Shown: positions 53,835 to 62,432, counted from the stretch's first letter. The stretch: DNA of 64,000 nucleotides from Serratia fonticola (GCF_001006005.1 NZ_CP011254.1:4774001-4838000); one strand, 5' to 3'. The notes: generated by a model from the sequence alone, not told the origin. A program made the numbers and translations.

Positions 53835-54116
53835 ATGAGTACCATAGCCACTGGCTTTATTATGATGCGCTGGGAATTGCTGAGCGCAGTGATGATGTTT
53901 CTGGCCAGCCAACTGAATGTGGTGTGCCGTAAGGCCAGCCGTAACGGCATGGCGTTTGTGTTCAGCAGCCTGGGGCTGTTCACTAGCTGCTGGTTTGTGA
54001 TGGGGCTGATGGGCATGTCCTTCAACCTGGCTGGCATTATGCAGTTCTGGGCGTCATTCAAGGACGTTTTCATTGATGTCATGAGCCAAAACCCGACCGC
54101 CTTCCCCCTGCCATAA
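53835..54116 (+). CDS. yjcB: YjcB-like small inner-membrane protein
   Basis: A 93-residue protein with two or three membrane helices. The RWELLSAVMMFLASQLNVVCRKA and GLGVxxxCWFxMGL-like patterns match my memory of E. coli YjcB. ATG 53835 is chosen because AAGGA lies 9 nt upstream; the frame's earlier start gives an unlikely Pro/Gly/Cys-rich lead. The function of YjcB is unknown. Stands alone, divergent from the PBP2-like gene. Confidence 0.7.
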   Translation: MSTIATGFIMMRWELLSAVMMFLASQLNVVCRKASRNGMAFVFSSLGLFTSCWFVMGLMGMSFNLAGIMQFWASFKDVFIDVMSQNPTAFPLP

Positions 54117-54170
54117 CCACCGTTCCTGGCACCATCCGCCGATGGTGCTGCGCCATAGGTAGCCAGTAGG

Positions 54171-54614
54171 TTATGGGTTAGCCCGCATCCAGGGCGTTAA
54201 AGTCACGCCGACCAGCAAACCTTCCGGGCTTAGCAGACGGGTGACGCTCTGGCCCCACGGCTCCAGACGGTTGGCTACCAGCAGTTGATAGCCCTGATCC
54301 AGCAGCGTTTGGGTGGCCTTCGCCATATCTGCCACGTCAAACTCCATCCACGCCTGCGGCACCGGTAAATCTTGTGGCCATTGATCCTGACCAAAGCAGG
54401 ATTGGGCAGCCTGCGCCAAAGGCCACAGCGCAAAGTGCTTCACGCCGTTCAAGGCATCGTGCTCGGTCAGCAGATAGTCCTCATTCCCTTCCATTGGCTT
54501 TAGCGGCAACCCCAGCGCTTGCTGATAAAACGCAGCACTTTGGCTGGTGTTTTGGGTGATCGGGCCAAAACCCGCGACAAAAAGTACCTCAACACCACAA
54601 AATGGTTGTTCCAT
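54171..54614 (-). CDS. VOC-family (glyoxalase/bleomycin-resistance) protein
   Basis: A 147-residue protein with two beta-alpha-beta-beta-beta modules of the vicinal-oxygen-chelate fold (TQNTSQSAAFYQQALGLPL, then MEFDVADMAKATQTLLDQGYQLL and SPEGLLVGVTLTPW). The metal/ligand residues are not the complete glyoxalase I set, so the reaction is unclear: either small-molecule modification or binding. It lies 18 bp downstream of an AraC-type regulator gene on the same strand and is probably controlled by it. Confidence 0.85.
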   Translation of the reverse strand: MEQPFCGVEVLFVAGFGPITQNTSQSAAFYQQALGLPLKPMEGNEDYLLTEHDALNGVKHFALWPLAQAAQSCFGQDQWPQDLPVPQAWMEFDVADMAKATQTLLDQGYQLLVANRLEPWGQSVTRLLSPEGLLVGVTLTPWMRANP

Positions 54615-54632
54615 ATCCTTTCTCCTCAGGGA

Positions 54633-55502
54633 TTAACGGCTTTGCTGCCGCAGCCATATCGGCGTATGGCCATAGAATGCCTTGAAACGGTGGCTGAAAT
54701 GGCTGGCCGAGCTAAAGCCGCAATCCAGCGCAATCTGGGTTAGCGGCATCAGCGTGTTGCGCAGTAATTTCTCCGCCTGTTGCAAACGCACCTGCATCAC
54801 ATACTGATGCGGTGCCTGCCCGGTGCTGTGTTTAAACATGCGGGCAAAATGAAACTCACTCAATTCCGCCTGAGCGGCCAGATCGGCCAGCACCAGCGGT
54901 TGATCGAGATGGTGATAAATAAACTCTTGTACCCGCTTAAGCACGGCCGGTGCCAGCCCACCACGCACGCTAGGCAGCCGCCATTGCAACTGGGTGTAGC
55001 GCTGAAGCATATGCGACATCAACAGCGTGGAGGCGCTGCTCAGTGCCAGCTGGTTGGCGGTGTCTTGCCAATTGTGATTAAGTAAAAACTGGCGATACAG
55101 CAACGTGATCTGCGGATCTTCCGCAAACGACAGCGGCTCTACGTTGATGGACGCCGGGCTGCGATCCCAAGTCTGCTCCACCAAATGGCGCAAATGCTGG
55201 TCGGTACAATACAGATGAACAAAGGAGAGATTGCTGCGGACATCCCAGGTGGATTCGTAATGACGCGGCATGATGCAAAAACGATCCGGGCCGCCGCCGT
55301 TCTGCCACCCCCCGGGCACCTTCTGATAGCACTCATAACCATCCGCCACGTACAGGCTGAGGGTGTGGTGATCGGCACTTTCCTGGGTGATACGGTCGTT
55401 GCAGTTGGACCAGGCCGCCAGTTGCACGCCAGAGCCCAGTTGCACGCTGTTGTGCAACCGGGCTTTATGTTGGTGCAGTGTTTCAAATGCCAGGTATGCC
55501 AT
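54633..55502 (-). CDS. AraC-family transcriptional regulator
   Basis: A 289-residue regulator with an N-terminal sensor and a C-terminal AraC DNA-binding domain (~185-285: LADLAAQAELSEFHFARMFKHSTGQAPHQYV and CGFSSASHFSHRFKAFYG). ATG 55502 has AGGG at 5 nt, better than the frame's first ATG. It is divergent from the EamA-type exporter and upstream of the VOC gene, so it may control both, for example in response to a toxic compound. Ligand unknown. Confidence 0.85.
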   Translation of the reverse strand: MAYLAFETLHQHKARLHNSVQLGSGVQLAAWSNCNDRITQESADHHTLSLYVADGYECYQKVPGGWQNGGGPDRFCIMPRHYESTWDVRSNLSFVHLYCTDQHLRHLVEQTWDRSPASINVEPLSFAEDPQITLLYRQFLLNHNWQDTANQLALSSASTLLMSHMLQRYTQLQWRLPSVRGGLAPAVLKRVQEFIYHHLDQPLVLADLAAQAELSEFHFARMFKHSTGQAPHQYVMQVRLQQAEKLLRNTLMPLTQIALDCGFSSASHFSHRFKAFYGHTPIWLRQQSR

Positions 55503-55680
55503 AGCTGCCCTATTCCTGTGATCCAAGCCGTCTCAGTTTAAAGAGTGATGGCGCGGGATACCAGTTGCCACCGGGCGCTTTTAACAAAAAAAGCGCAAGA
55601 ATATGCAATTGGCCGCAAAAGGCTGAAAGCGTTACGGCGCTGAAAGATGAATACTCCCGTCATCATTCACAGGAGAATTT

Positions 55681-56586
55681 ATGAATACGCTGTTGTATCT
55701 TGCCGTGGTGCTGATTTGGGGCACCACCTGGATTGCGATTACCCTGCAACAAGGCACGGTGGCGATCCCCGTTTCGATCGGTTACCGCTTCCTGCTGGCT
55801 GCCGCAGTGATGTGGCTGGCCATGCTGGTGCTACGCCGTCTGCGGGCCATTAGCCTGCGGGACCACTTGTTCTGCATGTTGCAGGGCTGCTGTGTGTTTG
55901 GCTTTAACTTTTACTGTTTCTACCTGGCGGCGGCCTATATCAGCAGCGGGCTGGAATCGGTGATTTTCTCGATGGCGGTGTTGTTCAACGCGGTTAACAG
56001 CATGATTTTCTTCCGCCAACGCCCCAGCCCCAACCTGCTTCCTGCAGCGCTGTTAGGCATGATCGGCATCGTGGCACTGTTTTGGCAGGATCTGATGGCG
56101 ACCCAGATGGCGCCAGAATTGCTTAAAGGGATCGGGTTAAGCGCCCTGGGCACCTACGGTTTTTCGCTGGGGAATATGCTCAGCACTCGCCACCAACGCC
56201 GTGGGCTGGATATGCTTTCCACCAACACCTACGCCATGAGCTACGGCGCACTGCTGATGTTTGCCATCGCACTGGCACAGGGCGCTTCATTGCAGCTCGA
56301 ATTCACCACTCGCTATCTGGGATCGTTGTTCTATCTGGCGATCTTTGGCTCGGTGATCGCCTTTGCCGCCTATTTCACCCTGTTAGGCCGCATCGGTTCG
56401 GGCGCCGCTGCCTACAGCACCTTGCTGTTCCCATTGGTGGCGCTGACAATCTCCACTCTGTATGAGGGTTACCAGTGGCATCTGAATGCGGTGATTGGCC
56501 TGTGCCTGATCCTGTTGGGTAACCTGGTGATGTTCTCCAAGCCGGGGATGTTCAATCTATATCGATGGAAACGTGGGTTTCAGTGA
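55681..56586 (+). CDS. EamA/DMT-family transporter
   Basis: A 301-residue inner-membrane protein with ten hydrophobic helices in two EamA repeats (LYLAVVLIWGTTWIAI ... and ISALGTYGFSLGNML...). Ribosome binding site AGGAGA. The family exports small metabolites or drugs, e.g. amino acids. Divergence from the AraC regulator over ~180 bp suggests direct control. Substrate unknown. Confidence 0.87.
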   Translation: MNTLLYLAVVLIWGTTWIAITLQQGTVAIPVSIGYRFLLAAAVMWLAMLVLRRLRAISLRDHLFCMLQGCCVFGFNFYCFYLAAAYISSGLESVIFSMAVLFNAVNSMIFFRQRPSPNLLPAALLGMIGIVALFWQDLMATQMAPELLKGIGLSALGTYGFSLGNMLSTRHQRRGLDMLSTNTYAMSYGALLMFAIALAQGASLQLEFTTRYLGSLFYLAIFGSVIAFAAYFTLLGRIGSGAAAYSTLLFPLVALTISTLYEGYQWHLNAVIGLCLILLGNLVMFSKPGMFNLYRWKRGFQ

Positions 56587-56640
56587 CGGTATTAAAGATA
56601 AGCGTGGAGATACCGTTGCCCACTTAAGATAATCCACAAA

Positions 56641-56676
56641 AATCATTGAGGTGTGATGTAAACCACCTCAATGATT
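56641..56676 (-). terminator. Intrinsic terminator of the microcin-like operon
   Basis: Perfect 13-bp stem (AATCATTGAGGTG / CACCTCAATGATT) with a 10-nt loop, followed on the minus strand by five T residues. It lies 19 bp after the stop of the precursor-peptide gene. Confidence 0.88.
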
Positions 56677-56695
56677 GCCCCACTATCACGAAAGA

Positions 56696-57004
56696 TTACA
56701 GCCCATTGCAGTAGGATTCGTATTGACCTTGTTTACTCATGCATATTAATGGCTTATTAGGTCGACAAATTCCATTCCCGGCTGGCCCACTGGCTTTTGG
56801 GTTTCCTGCAGCATCATATAATGCGCCCACGGCAACCCCTGCGGCTAGTCCAATTGCCGGCCCTAATGGGCCAGCCAAACCCGTTCCGAATGCCGTGCCA
56901 GCGATTGTGGCTCCGCCAACGGCAACCTCTCTACCTGCTTGTTCCCAGTTTACATTTCCTGCACCTGAAACCAAATTAATTTCATCAAAGCTTAAGACTT
57001 TCAT
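56696..57004 (-). CDS. Class II microcin precursor, microcin V-like
   Basis: A 102-residue peptide with a 15-residue double-glycine-type leader (MKVLSFDEINLVSGA, hydrophobics at the usual L-x-x-x-E-x-x-V-S-G positions) like colicin V/microcin leaders (MRTLTLNELDSVSGG). Predicted cleavage after Ala15 gives an ~87-residue mature peptide: Gly/Ala-rich hydrophobic helices (AGTAFGTGLAGPLGPAIGLAAGVAVGALYDAAG) and a Cys-containing tail (three Cys). MccV has 88 residues and a similar GGAIYDYAS segment. Export would need a CvaB-type peptidase ABC transporter, not found in the window. Its first ATG overlaps the stop of the upstream small gene. Confidence 0.8.
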   Translation of the reverse strand: MKVLSFDEINLVSGAGNVNWEQAGREVAVGGATIAGTAFGTGLAGPLGPAIGLAAGVAVGALYDAAGNPKASGPAGNGICRPNKPLICMSKQGQYESYCNGL

Positions 57005-57165
57005 TTAAAAACTCCTGTTACTTGATAATAAATAAACATCACGATTGCTATGCCAGTAGAAATAGCCAAGGACTGAAATAACGGAGACGCGTTAAAGCTT
57101 CTCGCAATAGAACCTATGGCCACCCCAAGAAAAACACAAAAAAAGATAAATAGAATGTTTTTCAT
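57001..57165 (-). CDS. 54-residue two-helix membrane protein, probable microcin immunity protein
   Basis: A gene too short for the usual length cut-off. ATG at 57165 is preceded at 5 nt by an AGGGGGG ribosome binding site. The 54-residue product has two hydrophobic helices (~3-20, NILFIFFCVFLGVAIGSIA; ~32-47, SLAISTGIAIVMFIYY). Its TGA overlaps the microcin ATG (ATGA), so translation is coupled. In microcin V and L operons, the small membrane immunity gene likewise sits directly upstream of and overlaps the precursor gene. Function is inferred from this arrangement. Confidence 0.75.
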   Translation of the reverse strand: MKNILFIFFCVFLGVAIGSIARSFNASPLFQSLAISTGIAIVMFIYYQVTGVFK

Positions 57166-57187
57166 TAACCCCCCTAAAATGTAAGTA

Positions 57188-57406
57188 ATGAACTTTTTTA
57201 AAATTACAATATTGATTTCAATAAATCATAAAAACAAGAGAGATTGTTCAGGCATTATAAAAATGCCTGAAGGTGCTAAGGTTTGTGATATAACCTACCA
57301 ACTCATTTCTCAAATGATGTCATCACAGAATAACCATCCGGAAGTTGATAATGACTATCATTCTAAATTATTTTATCAAGGTCAAGTTATTTTTATTCGA
57401 CAGTAA
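57188..57406 (+). CDS. Hypothetical 72-residue open frame opposite the microcin promoter region
   Basis: An ATG-initiated 72-codon frame on the plus strand. It has no clear ribosome binding site, a hydrophobic start then a neutral-acidic body, and matches nothing I recognise. Its DNA contains a 10-bp hairpin (57247-57271) and a Fur-box-like sequence (57347-57365), which argues that the region is the regulatory leader of the microcin operon and the frame may be spurious. Confidence 0.25.
   Translation: MNFFKITILISINHKNKRDCSGIIKMPEGAKVCDITYQLISQMMSSQNNHPEVDNDYHSKLFYQGQVIFIRQ
57347..57365. promoter_or_regulatory. Candidate Fur box upstream of the microcin operon
   Basis: GATAATGACTATCATTCTA agrees with the 19-bp Fur consensus at 15 positions, and contains a TGATAAT-N-ACTATCA near-perfect 7-1-7 arrangement. 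It lies about 180 bp upstream of the immunity gene. Class II microcins of enterics are commonly induced by iron limitation through Fur. Binding is unproven. Confidence 0.4.
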
Positions 57407-57553
57407 ATGCCTATTCATCATTCCTATAATTAAAACCGTTAAAGCGATATACTAATTTTATTAGCAACAGTCAAAGTAAGCAGCGAAAAATAAATCGATA
57501 GCCATGGTCTAAAACCTTGTCATCCCCGAAGGCTTTTTAGCTGCGCTCAAAAT

Positions 57554-58363
57554 TCAGGCCTGTCGCAGGAAGCTCTCTATGCTCGTTGCCAGGGCAAGCG
57601 GTACTTCATTCATTGGGTAATGGCCTGCATTCTCAAGTATTTCCAGTTCAGCCCTTGGATACCATGCAAGGTAGGTAGAACGCATCAGATCCGTATTGAA
57701 TGTCGGATCATACTCCCCGATCAGCACCTTAACCCTGTGTGGTAAACCCTGTACCTCCGCGCTGAAATCGGTGTTACTCCATGCATTCAAGTAAGCGGCA
57801 AAAGCGGCTCTGGACGAACGCTCCATGGAATACTCAGCTTTCCAGTCGATCCACGATCGTGAAAGGCGCTGTCCAGTACTACGATTGATGATGATCCTTC
57901 TATTCTCGATGCTATCAGCCGCACCATTAAACAATGCTTGCCCTACAGGGTCGAAAACCACACCGCAGGAAGGAACCGGTGCGACAGGCACTAACATACG
58001 CACGCGCTCAGGAGCCAAAGTCGCTACACGTTCAATTGCCATTCCGCCCATCGAGTGGCCTACCAAGCTAAACGTGTCGAATCCAAGCTCATCAGCAAGG
58101 GATAAGGTATCCATCGCAATTTCATCCATGCTATAAGTGCCAGTTGCGGAGCTCATGCTCCCGTATCCACGGTAGTTCATAAAGATATAAGTAAATTCGT
58201 CGCGGCTAAGGGCGTCCTCCATTGGCGTGAAAGCATGACAATCGCCAAACCACCCGTGAAGAACGATGACAGGATGCGGACCACTACCTACTCGGTGAAA
58301 CGTGTTGGACATATCGACTCCTAATAAACTGAATGTGCCAGATGATTTCGTTACCGTGGCCAT
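57554..58363 (-). CDS. Alpha/beta-hydrolase
   Basis: A 269-residue soluble hydrolase: oxyanion region LHGWFGDC, nucleophile elbow GHSMGG, acidic residue in IGEYDPTFN, and catalytic His in NAGHYPMNE. No signal peptide. Divergent from a cupin-AraC regulator across only 61 bp, which probably controls it. The substrate class (ester, lactone or C-C bond) is undetermined. Confidence 0.88.
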   Translation of the reverse strand: MATVTKSSGTFSLLGVDMSNTFHRVGSGPHPVIVLHGWFGDCHAFTPMEDALSRDEFTYIFMNYRGYGSMSSATGTYSMDEIAMDTLSLADELGFDTFSLVGHSMGGMAIERVATLAPERVRMLVPVAPVPSCGVVFDPVGQALFNGAADSIENRRIIINRSTGQRLSRSWIDWKAEYSMERSSRAAFAAYLNAWSNTDFSAEVQGLPHRVKVLIGEYDPTFNTDLMRSTYLAWYPRAELEILENAGHYPMNEVPLALATSIESFLRQA

Positions 58364-58424
58364 TGTAGGATCCGCAGTACCAGCTCGCTTTCAATATTGA
58401 GTCAATTATTATAGAGTTTGGGCC

Positions 58425-59198
58425 ATGCGTAATACGTTACTCGACCCCTACGAAGACATCCCACGAATTGCCGTAGTCACCGCAAATGACTACCCGGCGT
58501 CTTCGACTTTTCCCTCCCATACACATCGTCGCAGCCAGTTTGCCTATGCCGCCTCTGGGACGATCAGCGTGTTCACGGCGCGCGAAAACTTGGTTGTTCC
58601 ACCACAGCGGGCATGCTGGATACCTGCCGGCATCGACCATGAGATGCATATGCGTGGCCCTGTCACCATGTTGAACGCATTTTTTACCCCGGACGCTGCC
58701 CGTGCCGCAGGACTACCCGATGACTGTCGGGTCATTGGAGTGTCCCCCCTGCTACAAAACCTGTTAGTACAGGCAGTGGATTTGCCAGCACTCTATGACC
58801 TGAATAATAGAGAAGGCAAGATTATGTCTCTGTTGCTTGATGAAATTGCCACTATGCCGTCGCTGTTGCTAAATACTCCGTTGCCCGACGAGCCTCGTTT
58901 AGCCAGACTGTGCCGTCAACTGATTGAAAATCCCTCGCTTTCTATCGATATCAACAAAATGGCTACTGAAGCAGGCATGAGTCGGCGCACTTTCACCAGA
59001 GTGTTCCGAGCTCAAACTGGGGTGAGTTTTAGCGAGTGGCGCCAACAAGCCTGTTTGCTGGCGGCTATCACCCGCCTCAACAATGGGGAATCGGTTACTC
59101 GCGTTGCGCTGGACCTTGGCTATGGGAGTTCAAGTGCCTTCACTGCACTATTCCGTCGGGTACTTGGCGTGCCACCCAGCCTATACCTTGAGAAATAG
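58425..59198 (+). CDS. AraC-family regulator with cupin sensor
   Basis: A 257-residue regulator with an N-terminal cupin (HTHRRSQFAYAASGTI, PPQRACWIPAGIDHEM) and a C-terminal AraC domain (INKMATEAGMSRRTFTRVFRAQTGVSFSEW and LDLGYGSSSAFTALFRRVLG). It resembles the NimR/YdiP-like small AraC group. The divergent hydrolase gene is the probable target. Confidence 0.88.
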   Translation: MRNTLLDPYEDIPRIAVVTANDYPASSTFPSHTHRRSQFAYAASGTISVFTARENLVVPPQRACWIPAGIDHEMHMRGPVTMLNAFFTPDAARAAGLPDDCRVIGVSPLLQNLLVQAVDLPALYDLNNREGKIMSLLLDEIATMPSLLLNTPLPDEPRLARLCRQLIENPSLSIDINKMATEAGMSRRTFTRVFRAQTGVSFSEWRQQACLLAAITRLNNGESVTRVALDLGYGSSSAFTALFRRVLGVPPSLYLEK

Positions 59199-59290
59199 CG
59201 AAAAATCAAAGGGGTAATATTGCTGGATAGATAGGAGCACCGTACCGTGCCCCTAGTGACTCCGGTGACTGAATTTCTGCACTGATATTG

Positions 59291-59887
59291 TCACTTCATT
59301 CCGCTTGGGCAAGTATCCGCGACGTCGTTAAGCCCTTCGGTTTGACGCTCGAATCGGATCTTGTTGACGGGTGCATCGTGGTTAATGGTCAGAACATAGA
59401 TACCGTCAAAATCACTCCCCGGCCATTTGGCCGCCAGTTGGGGATCGCCCCCTTCGGCGGTGATAATATTTTTTACCACCTGCACTAGGTTGTGATGTTC
59501 CCAAGAAACATACACCACGGCATTGCGGAAACGATCGTCCAGCAGAGCCGTCTGCAAATCAGCGATGTCATCGGCGTGATACTGGATATTCACCGGCAGC
59601 GAAAGCCGAATGGCCGTTGGGGTGATGGTGGTCAATGCCCGCATGGAGCTGCCCAGCTTATTTTTCTTGGGGCCAGCGGCATAAATGGCCTCCGGCTTAC
59701 CGAAGCGGGAGATCAAGACCTCCGGCAGTGCCAAGGCGCGGTTAAAACCTTTGCAGGTCAGTTGACCACTATTGTTGTCTGGCTTCTCGCCGTGGCGAAC
59801 GAAAACCAGGGTTTGCTCACTCCAGGCGGCCCCTGCCACGCAGGACAACAGTAACGCCAATACGCCATTTTTAAACGCTTGCTTCAT
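59291..59887 (-). CDS. Periplasmic histidine phosphatase-superfamily protein
   Basis: A 198-residue exported protein: signal peptide (KNGVLALLLSCVAGAAWS), then the phosphohistidine motif VRHGEKPDN and a second His in VSWEHHNLV. The fold is that of the phosphoglycerate-mutase-like phosphatases, so it is probably an acid phosphatase of the periplasm. ATG 59887 has GGAAAG upstream. Two Cys residues (LTCKG and DTCPS) may form a disulfide. Monocistronic. Confidence 0.8.
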   Translation of the reverse strand: MKQAFKNGVLALLLSCVAGAAWSEQTLVFVRHGEKPDNNSGQLTCKGFNRALALPEVLISRFGKPEAIYAAGPKKNKLGSSMRALTTITPTAIRLSLPVNIQYHADDIADLQTALLDDRFRNAVVYVSWEHHNLVQVVKNIITAEGGDPQLAAKWPGSDFDGIYVLTINHDAPVNKIRFERQTEGLNDVADTCPSGMK

Positions 59888-60105
59888 GGTACTTTCCACC
59901 AAAATTTGCTCTTAAGAATGCCGCCAGCTAAGGCCGCGTGCTTGCAGGTTATGACTGATGAATTATTTGCATAGGTGTATGCATATTTGGCTACCTTATC
60001 ATTGAATTGGCCCTGTAATACACTTCCCTCTGTCGGCCATAAGCACTTCGGCCACCCTTTTTGGTTGCTTCCTGAAAGCAGGCGTAATTTGACGGCGGAG
60101 ACAAA

Positions 60106-60513
60106 ATGAACGAGAAATTTGACGGTAACGGTATTTTCCCCAAAGGGCCGAAAAATGATGCCTATGCGCAATATTTCACCGGCACCAGCTACCTGAACAT
60201 GTTGACCACCGAAGGGGTAGCCATTGGCAATGTGGTGTTTGAACCAGGCTGTCGGAATAACTGGCATATTCACCATCAGGGCGGCCAGATCCTGCTGGTC
60301 ACCGGGGGGCGCGGCTGGTATCAGGAGTGGAATAAACCGGCTCGCCAACTTACCGCCGGAGACGTGGTCAATATCCCGGCAGGAGCCAAACACTGGCATG
60401 GTGCAGCCCAGGATAGCTGGTTTGCGCATATTGCCGTGGCGGTTCCGGCCGAAGGTTCCTCCAACGAGTGGTTGGAGCCGGTATCCGACGAAGATTATCG
60501 TCAGCTGCCTTGA
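60106..60513 (+). CDS. Cupin-domain protein
   Basis: A 135-residue single-domain cupin: metal motif 1 WHIHHQGGQILLV (two His plus Gln/Glu position) and motif 2 VNIPAGAKHWHGA with a third His. This small conserved group is often found beside carboxymuconolactone-decarboxylase-type genes, absent here. Probably a metal-dependent enzyme of small-molecule detoxification; reaction unknown. A hairpin follows. Confidence 0.85.
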   Translation: MNEKFDGNGIFPKGPKNDAYAQYFTGTSYLNMLTTEGVAIGNVVFEPGCRNNWHIHHQGGQILLVTGGRGWYQEWNKPARQLTAGDVVNIPAGAKHWHGAAQDSWFAHIAVAVPAEGSSNEWLEPVSDEDYRQLP

Positions 60514-60518
60514 TGAAA

Positions 60519-60544
60519 AAGCCACCTGCCAAAACGGGTGGCTT
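60519..60544 (+). terminator. Stem-loop after the cupin gene
   Basis: AAGCCACC / GGTGGCTT 8-bp stem with a 10-nt loop, starting 6 bp after the stop codon. Poor T-tract. Confidence 0.6.
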
Positions 60545-60559
60545 GAGATTAATGACCAA

Positions 60560-60580
60560 GGGCGCAGCATGCAGCGCCCC
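60560..60580. repeat. Short dispersed palindrome, copy 4
   Basis: GGGCGCAGCATGCAGCGCCC(C) between the cupin gene and the small membrane-protein frame. Confidence 0.75.
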
Positions 60581-60626
60581 TACGTGCTGAGCCGGTTAAT
60601 ATCTTTGGTATCGTAATTTCAACCCA

Positions 60627-60824
60627 CTACTTCGGGTAGAAATAGTCCACTACACAAAAAACCAATTTCGCCACTACATAACAGCACGAGAGAGAAACCA
60701 GTAAGTGAGAAATATTGGCTGGTGCAGCATACCAACCTAACGACCACACGCAGGCCCCTTTTAATAAAGCTGCAGCCAGATAAAAGCTAACCAAAGAGGC
60801 AAGTATACGTACCAGTATTTTCAT
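60627..60824 (-). CDS. Small two-helix membrane protein, hypothetical
   Basis: A 65-codon frame with two hydrophobic segments, several Cys and a charged C-terminus (DYFYPK). The codons look plausible, but there is no good Shine-Dalgarno before the ATG. Not recognised. Could be a genuine small membrane protein or a chance frame. Confidence 0.4.
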   Translation of the reverse strand: MKILVRILASLVSFYLAAALLKGACVWSLGWYAAPANISHLLVSLSCCYVVAKLVFCVVDYFYPK

Positions 60825-61245
60825 GAAGTAGGGCCAGAAAGATATAACCTGTGTGCTTTATTTAAAAGGTTAACTTTAGCCGATTACCATGAACATGAAT
60901 TTTTGCCACAGTAATCGGTACGGTCACCGCGATTATCCCCTCACCCACCAGACATCTGGCCAAAAAATGCAAGACCTAAGCGTTCCATAGACAATCCCCT
61001 TGTCATAGATAATGTAAGAGAGTACAACGAATTGATTATTACCCAATCACCATAAAGTGATCAATGTAAAATAAAAGCGGAATTTTTAATTTCCAGAGTC
61101 TAATCACAAAATCATTAAATGTTATTAGTCTTTTACTCGGATAATTAAATTAATTTAATTACTCCGCCGATTAATTAAAATAACTATAATGATCTACATC
61201 GCTACGCAGGGCGCTGCATGCTGCGCCCTCTAGATAATTAAGTGT
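60825..61245. other. Non-coding, AT-rich gap
   Basis: A 421-bp stretch between the small membrane-protein frame and the chromate transporter genes. It is AT-rich in its second half. Apart from the palindrome at 61209-61228 I see no gene, RNA or known site. Confidence 0.5.
61209..61228. repeat. Short dispersed palindrome, copy 5
   Basis: GGGCGCTGCATGCTGCGCCC, 18 bp beyond the stop of the second chromate-transporter gene; may end its transcript. Confidence 0.75.
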
Positions 61246-61767
61246 TTAACCCATCACTAATCCCAGCACCGCCCCGCCCGCCAGGATCCATAACGGATGG
61301 ATGCGCTTACTCATACTTAGTAATGTCGCTAACACTATTAATATCGCCAACCGCCAATTGGTCGCTGAAGCCTGGGCAATCAGCACGCCGCTGGCGGCAA
61401 CCAGCCCGACCGTGACCGGTACCAGCCCAACCTGCACGATACGCCGCCAGGGCTTATCTTTAAAACGCCGCCAAGCCCCCATCACCAGAATGGTGACAAT
61501 AGACGACGGCCCAAACTTAGCCACGGAGGAAACCAACAGCCCGGCCCAGCCCGCTACGTGCCAGCCAATCAGCGGCACGATCATCATATTCGGCCCCGGT
61601 GCCGCCTGTGCCATGGCGAACAGCGCGCTAAATTCCTGGGCGCTCATCCATTGATGCACCTCCACTACCTGGCGCTGCATTTCCGGCAGGATGGTATAGC
61701 CGCCGCCGAACGCCATCAGCGAAAGCTCGGTAAAAATAATCGCCAACGAGATTAACACCGCCATCAT
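61246..61767 (-). CDS. Chromate transporter, second short-chain subunit (ChrA half)
   Basis: A 173-residue membrane protein of the short-chain CHR family: ELSLMAFGGGYTILPEMQRQVV start, AQAAPGPNMMIVPLIGWHVAG core motif, and hydrophobic helices to the end. ATG 61767 has GGAGG at 8 nt and overlaps the stop of the first half by four bases; the longer frame upstream is a shadow of that gene. Paired halves form a heteromer that extrudes chromate or related anions. Confidence 0.9.
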   Translation of the reverse strand: MMAVLISLAIIFTELSLMAFGGGYTILPEMQRQVVEVHQWMSAQEFSALFAMAQAAPGPNMMIVPLIGWHVAGWAGLLVSSVAKFGPSSIVTILVMGAWRRFKDKPWRRIVQVGLVPVTVGLVAASGVLIAQASATNWRLAILIVLATLLSMSKRIHPLWILAGGAVLGLVMG

Positions 61768-62333
61768 GAAGGTTTCCTCCAGGCCAGCAGAATACTTAGC
61801 GGGGCCAGCACCAGCATGGTAGGCAGCAATGGCAGGCGTAACCAGGCAATCGCCACCAAAGCAATGGCGACAATCGCTAACGGCAACCATTTCCCCCACA
61901 GTGGCAACAACATTTTCAACGCGGTAGAGAGCAACAAACCCGCCGCCGCTGCGGCCAACCCGGCGAACACGTGTTGCACATGGGCATCGTCTTGGTAGCG
62001 GGCATAAATCACGCCCAGGCCAACCACAATTGCCGTTGGGGCGCAAATCAGCCCCAGCAAAGCACATAGCGCACCACGCAGCCCGCGAAACTCCATCCCC
62101 ACCGCCACGGAAAGGTTAATGACGTTGCCACCCGGCAGGAACTGGCACAATCCCAACAGTTCGGTGAACTGCTCAGCGGTTAACCAACGGCGTTGTTCCA
62201 CCAACATGCTGCGCGCCAGCGGCAGCACTCCGCCAAAACCAATCAAACCAAGCATAAGAAAACCTGAAAACAGTTGACCATTGCTCGGTGGCTGATTGAC
62301 TTCATGATCCTGTACCGCGTTAGAGTCAGACAT
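61764..62333 (-). CDS. Chromate transporter, first short-chain subunit (ChrA half)
   Basis: A 189-residue membrane protein of the CHR family with FLMLGLIGFGGVLPLARSM and LCQFLPGGNVINLSVAVG, the two family signatures. About 25 extra polar residues precede the first helix. AGGA is 7 nt before ATG 62333. Forms an operon with the second half. Divergent from a LysR gene 99 bp away, likely its regulator. Confidence 0.9.
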   Translation of the reverse strand: MSDSNAVQDHEVNQPPSNGQLFSGFLMLGLIGFGGVLPLARSMLVEQRRWLTAEQFTELLGLCQFLPGGNVINLSVAVGMEFRGLRGALCALLGLICAPTAIVVGLGVIYARYQDDAHVQHVFAGLAAAAAGLLLSTALKMLLPLWGKWLPLAIVAIALVAIAWLRLPLLPTMLVLAPLSILLAWRKPS

Positions 62334-62432
62334 TGCATTTCCTACATCACCCGAGTTGTTATCTCGCATGATGCGCGCGGCCATGTCATGATGTCTAATG
62401 CATTTCTAAACCAGTTTCGATACCTATAAGGT

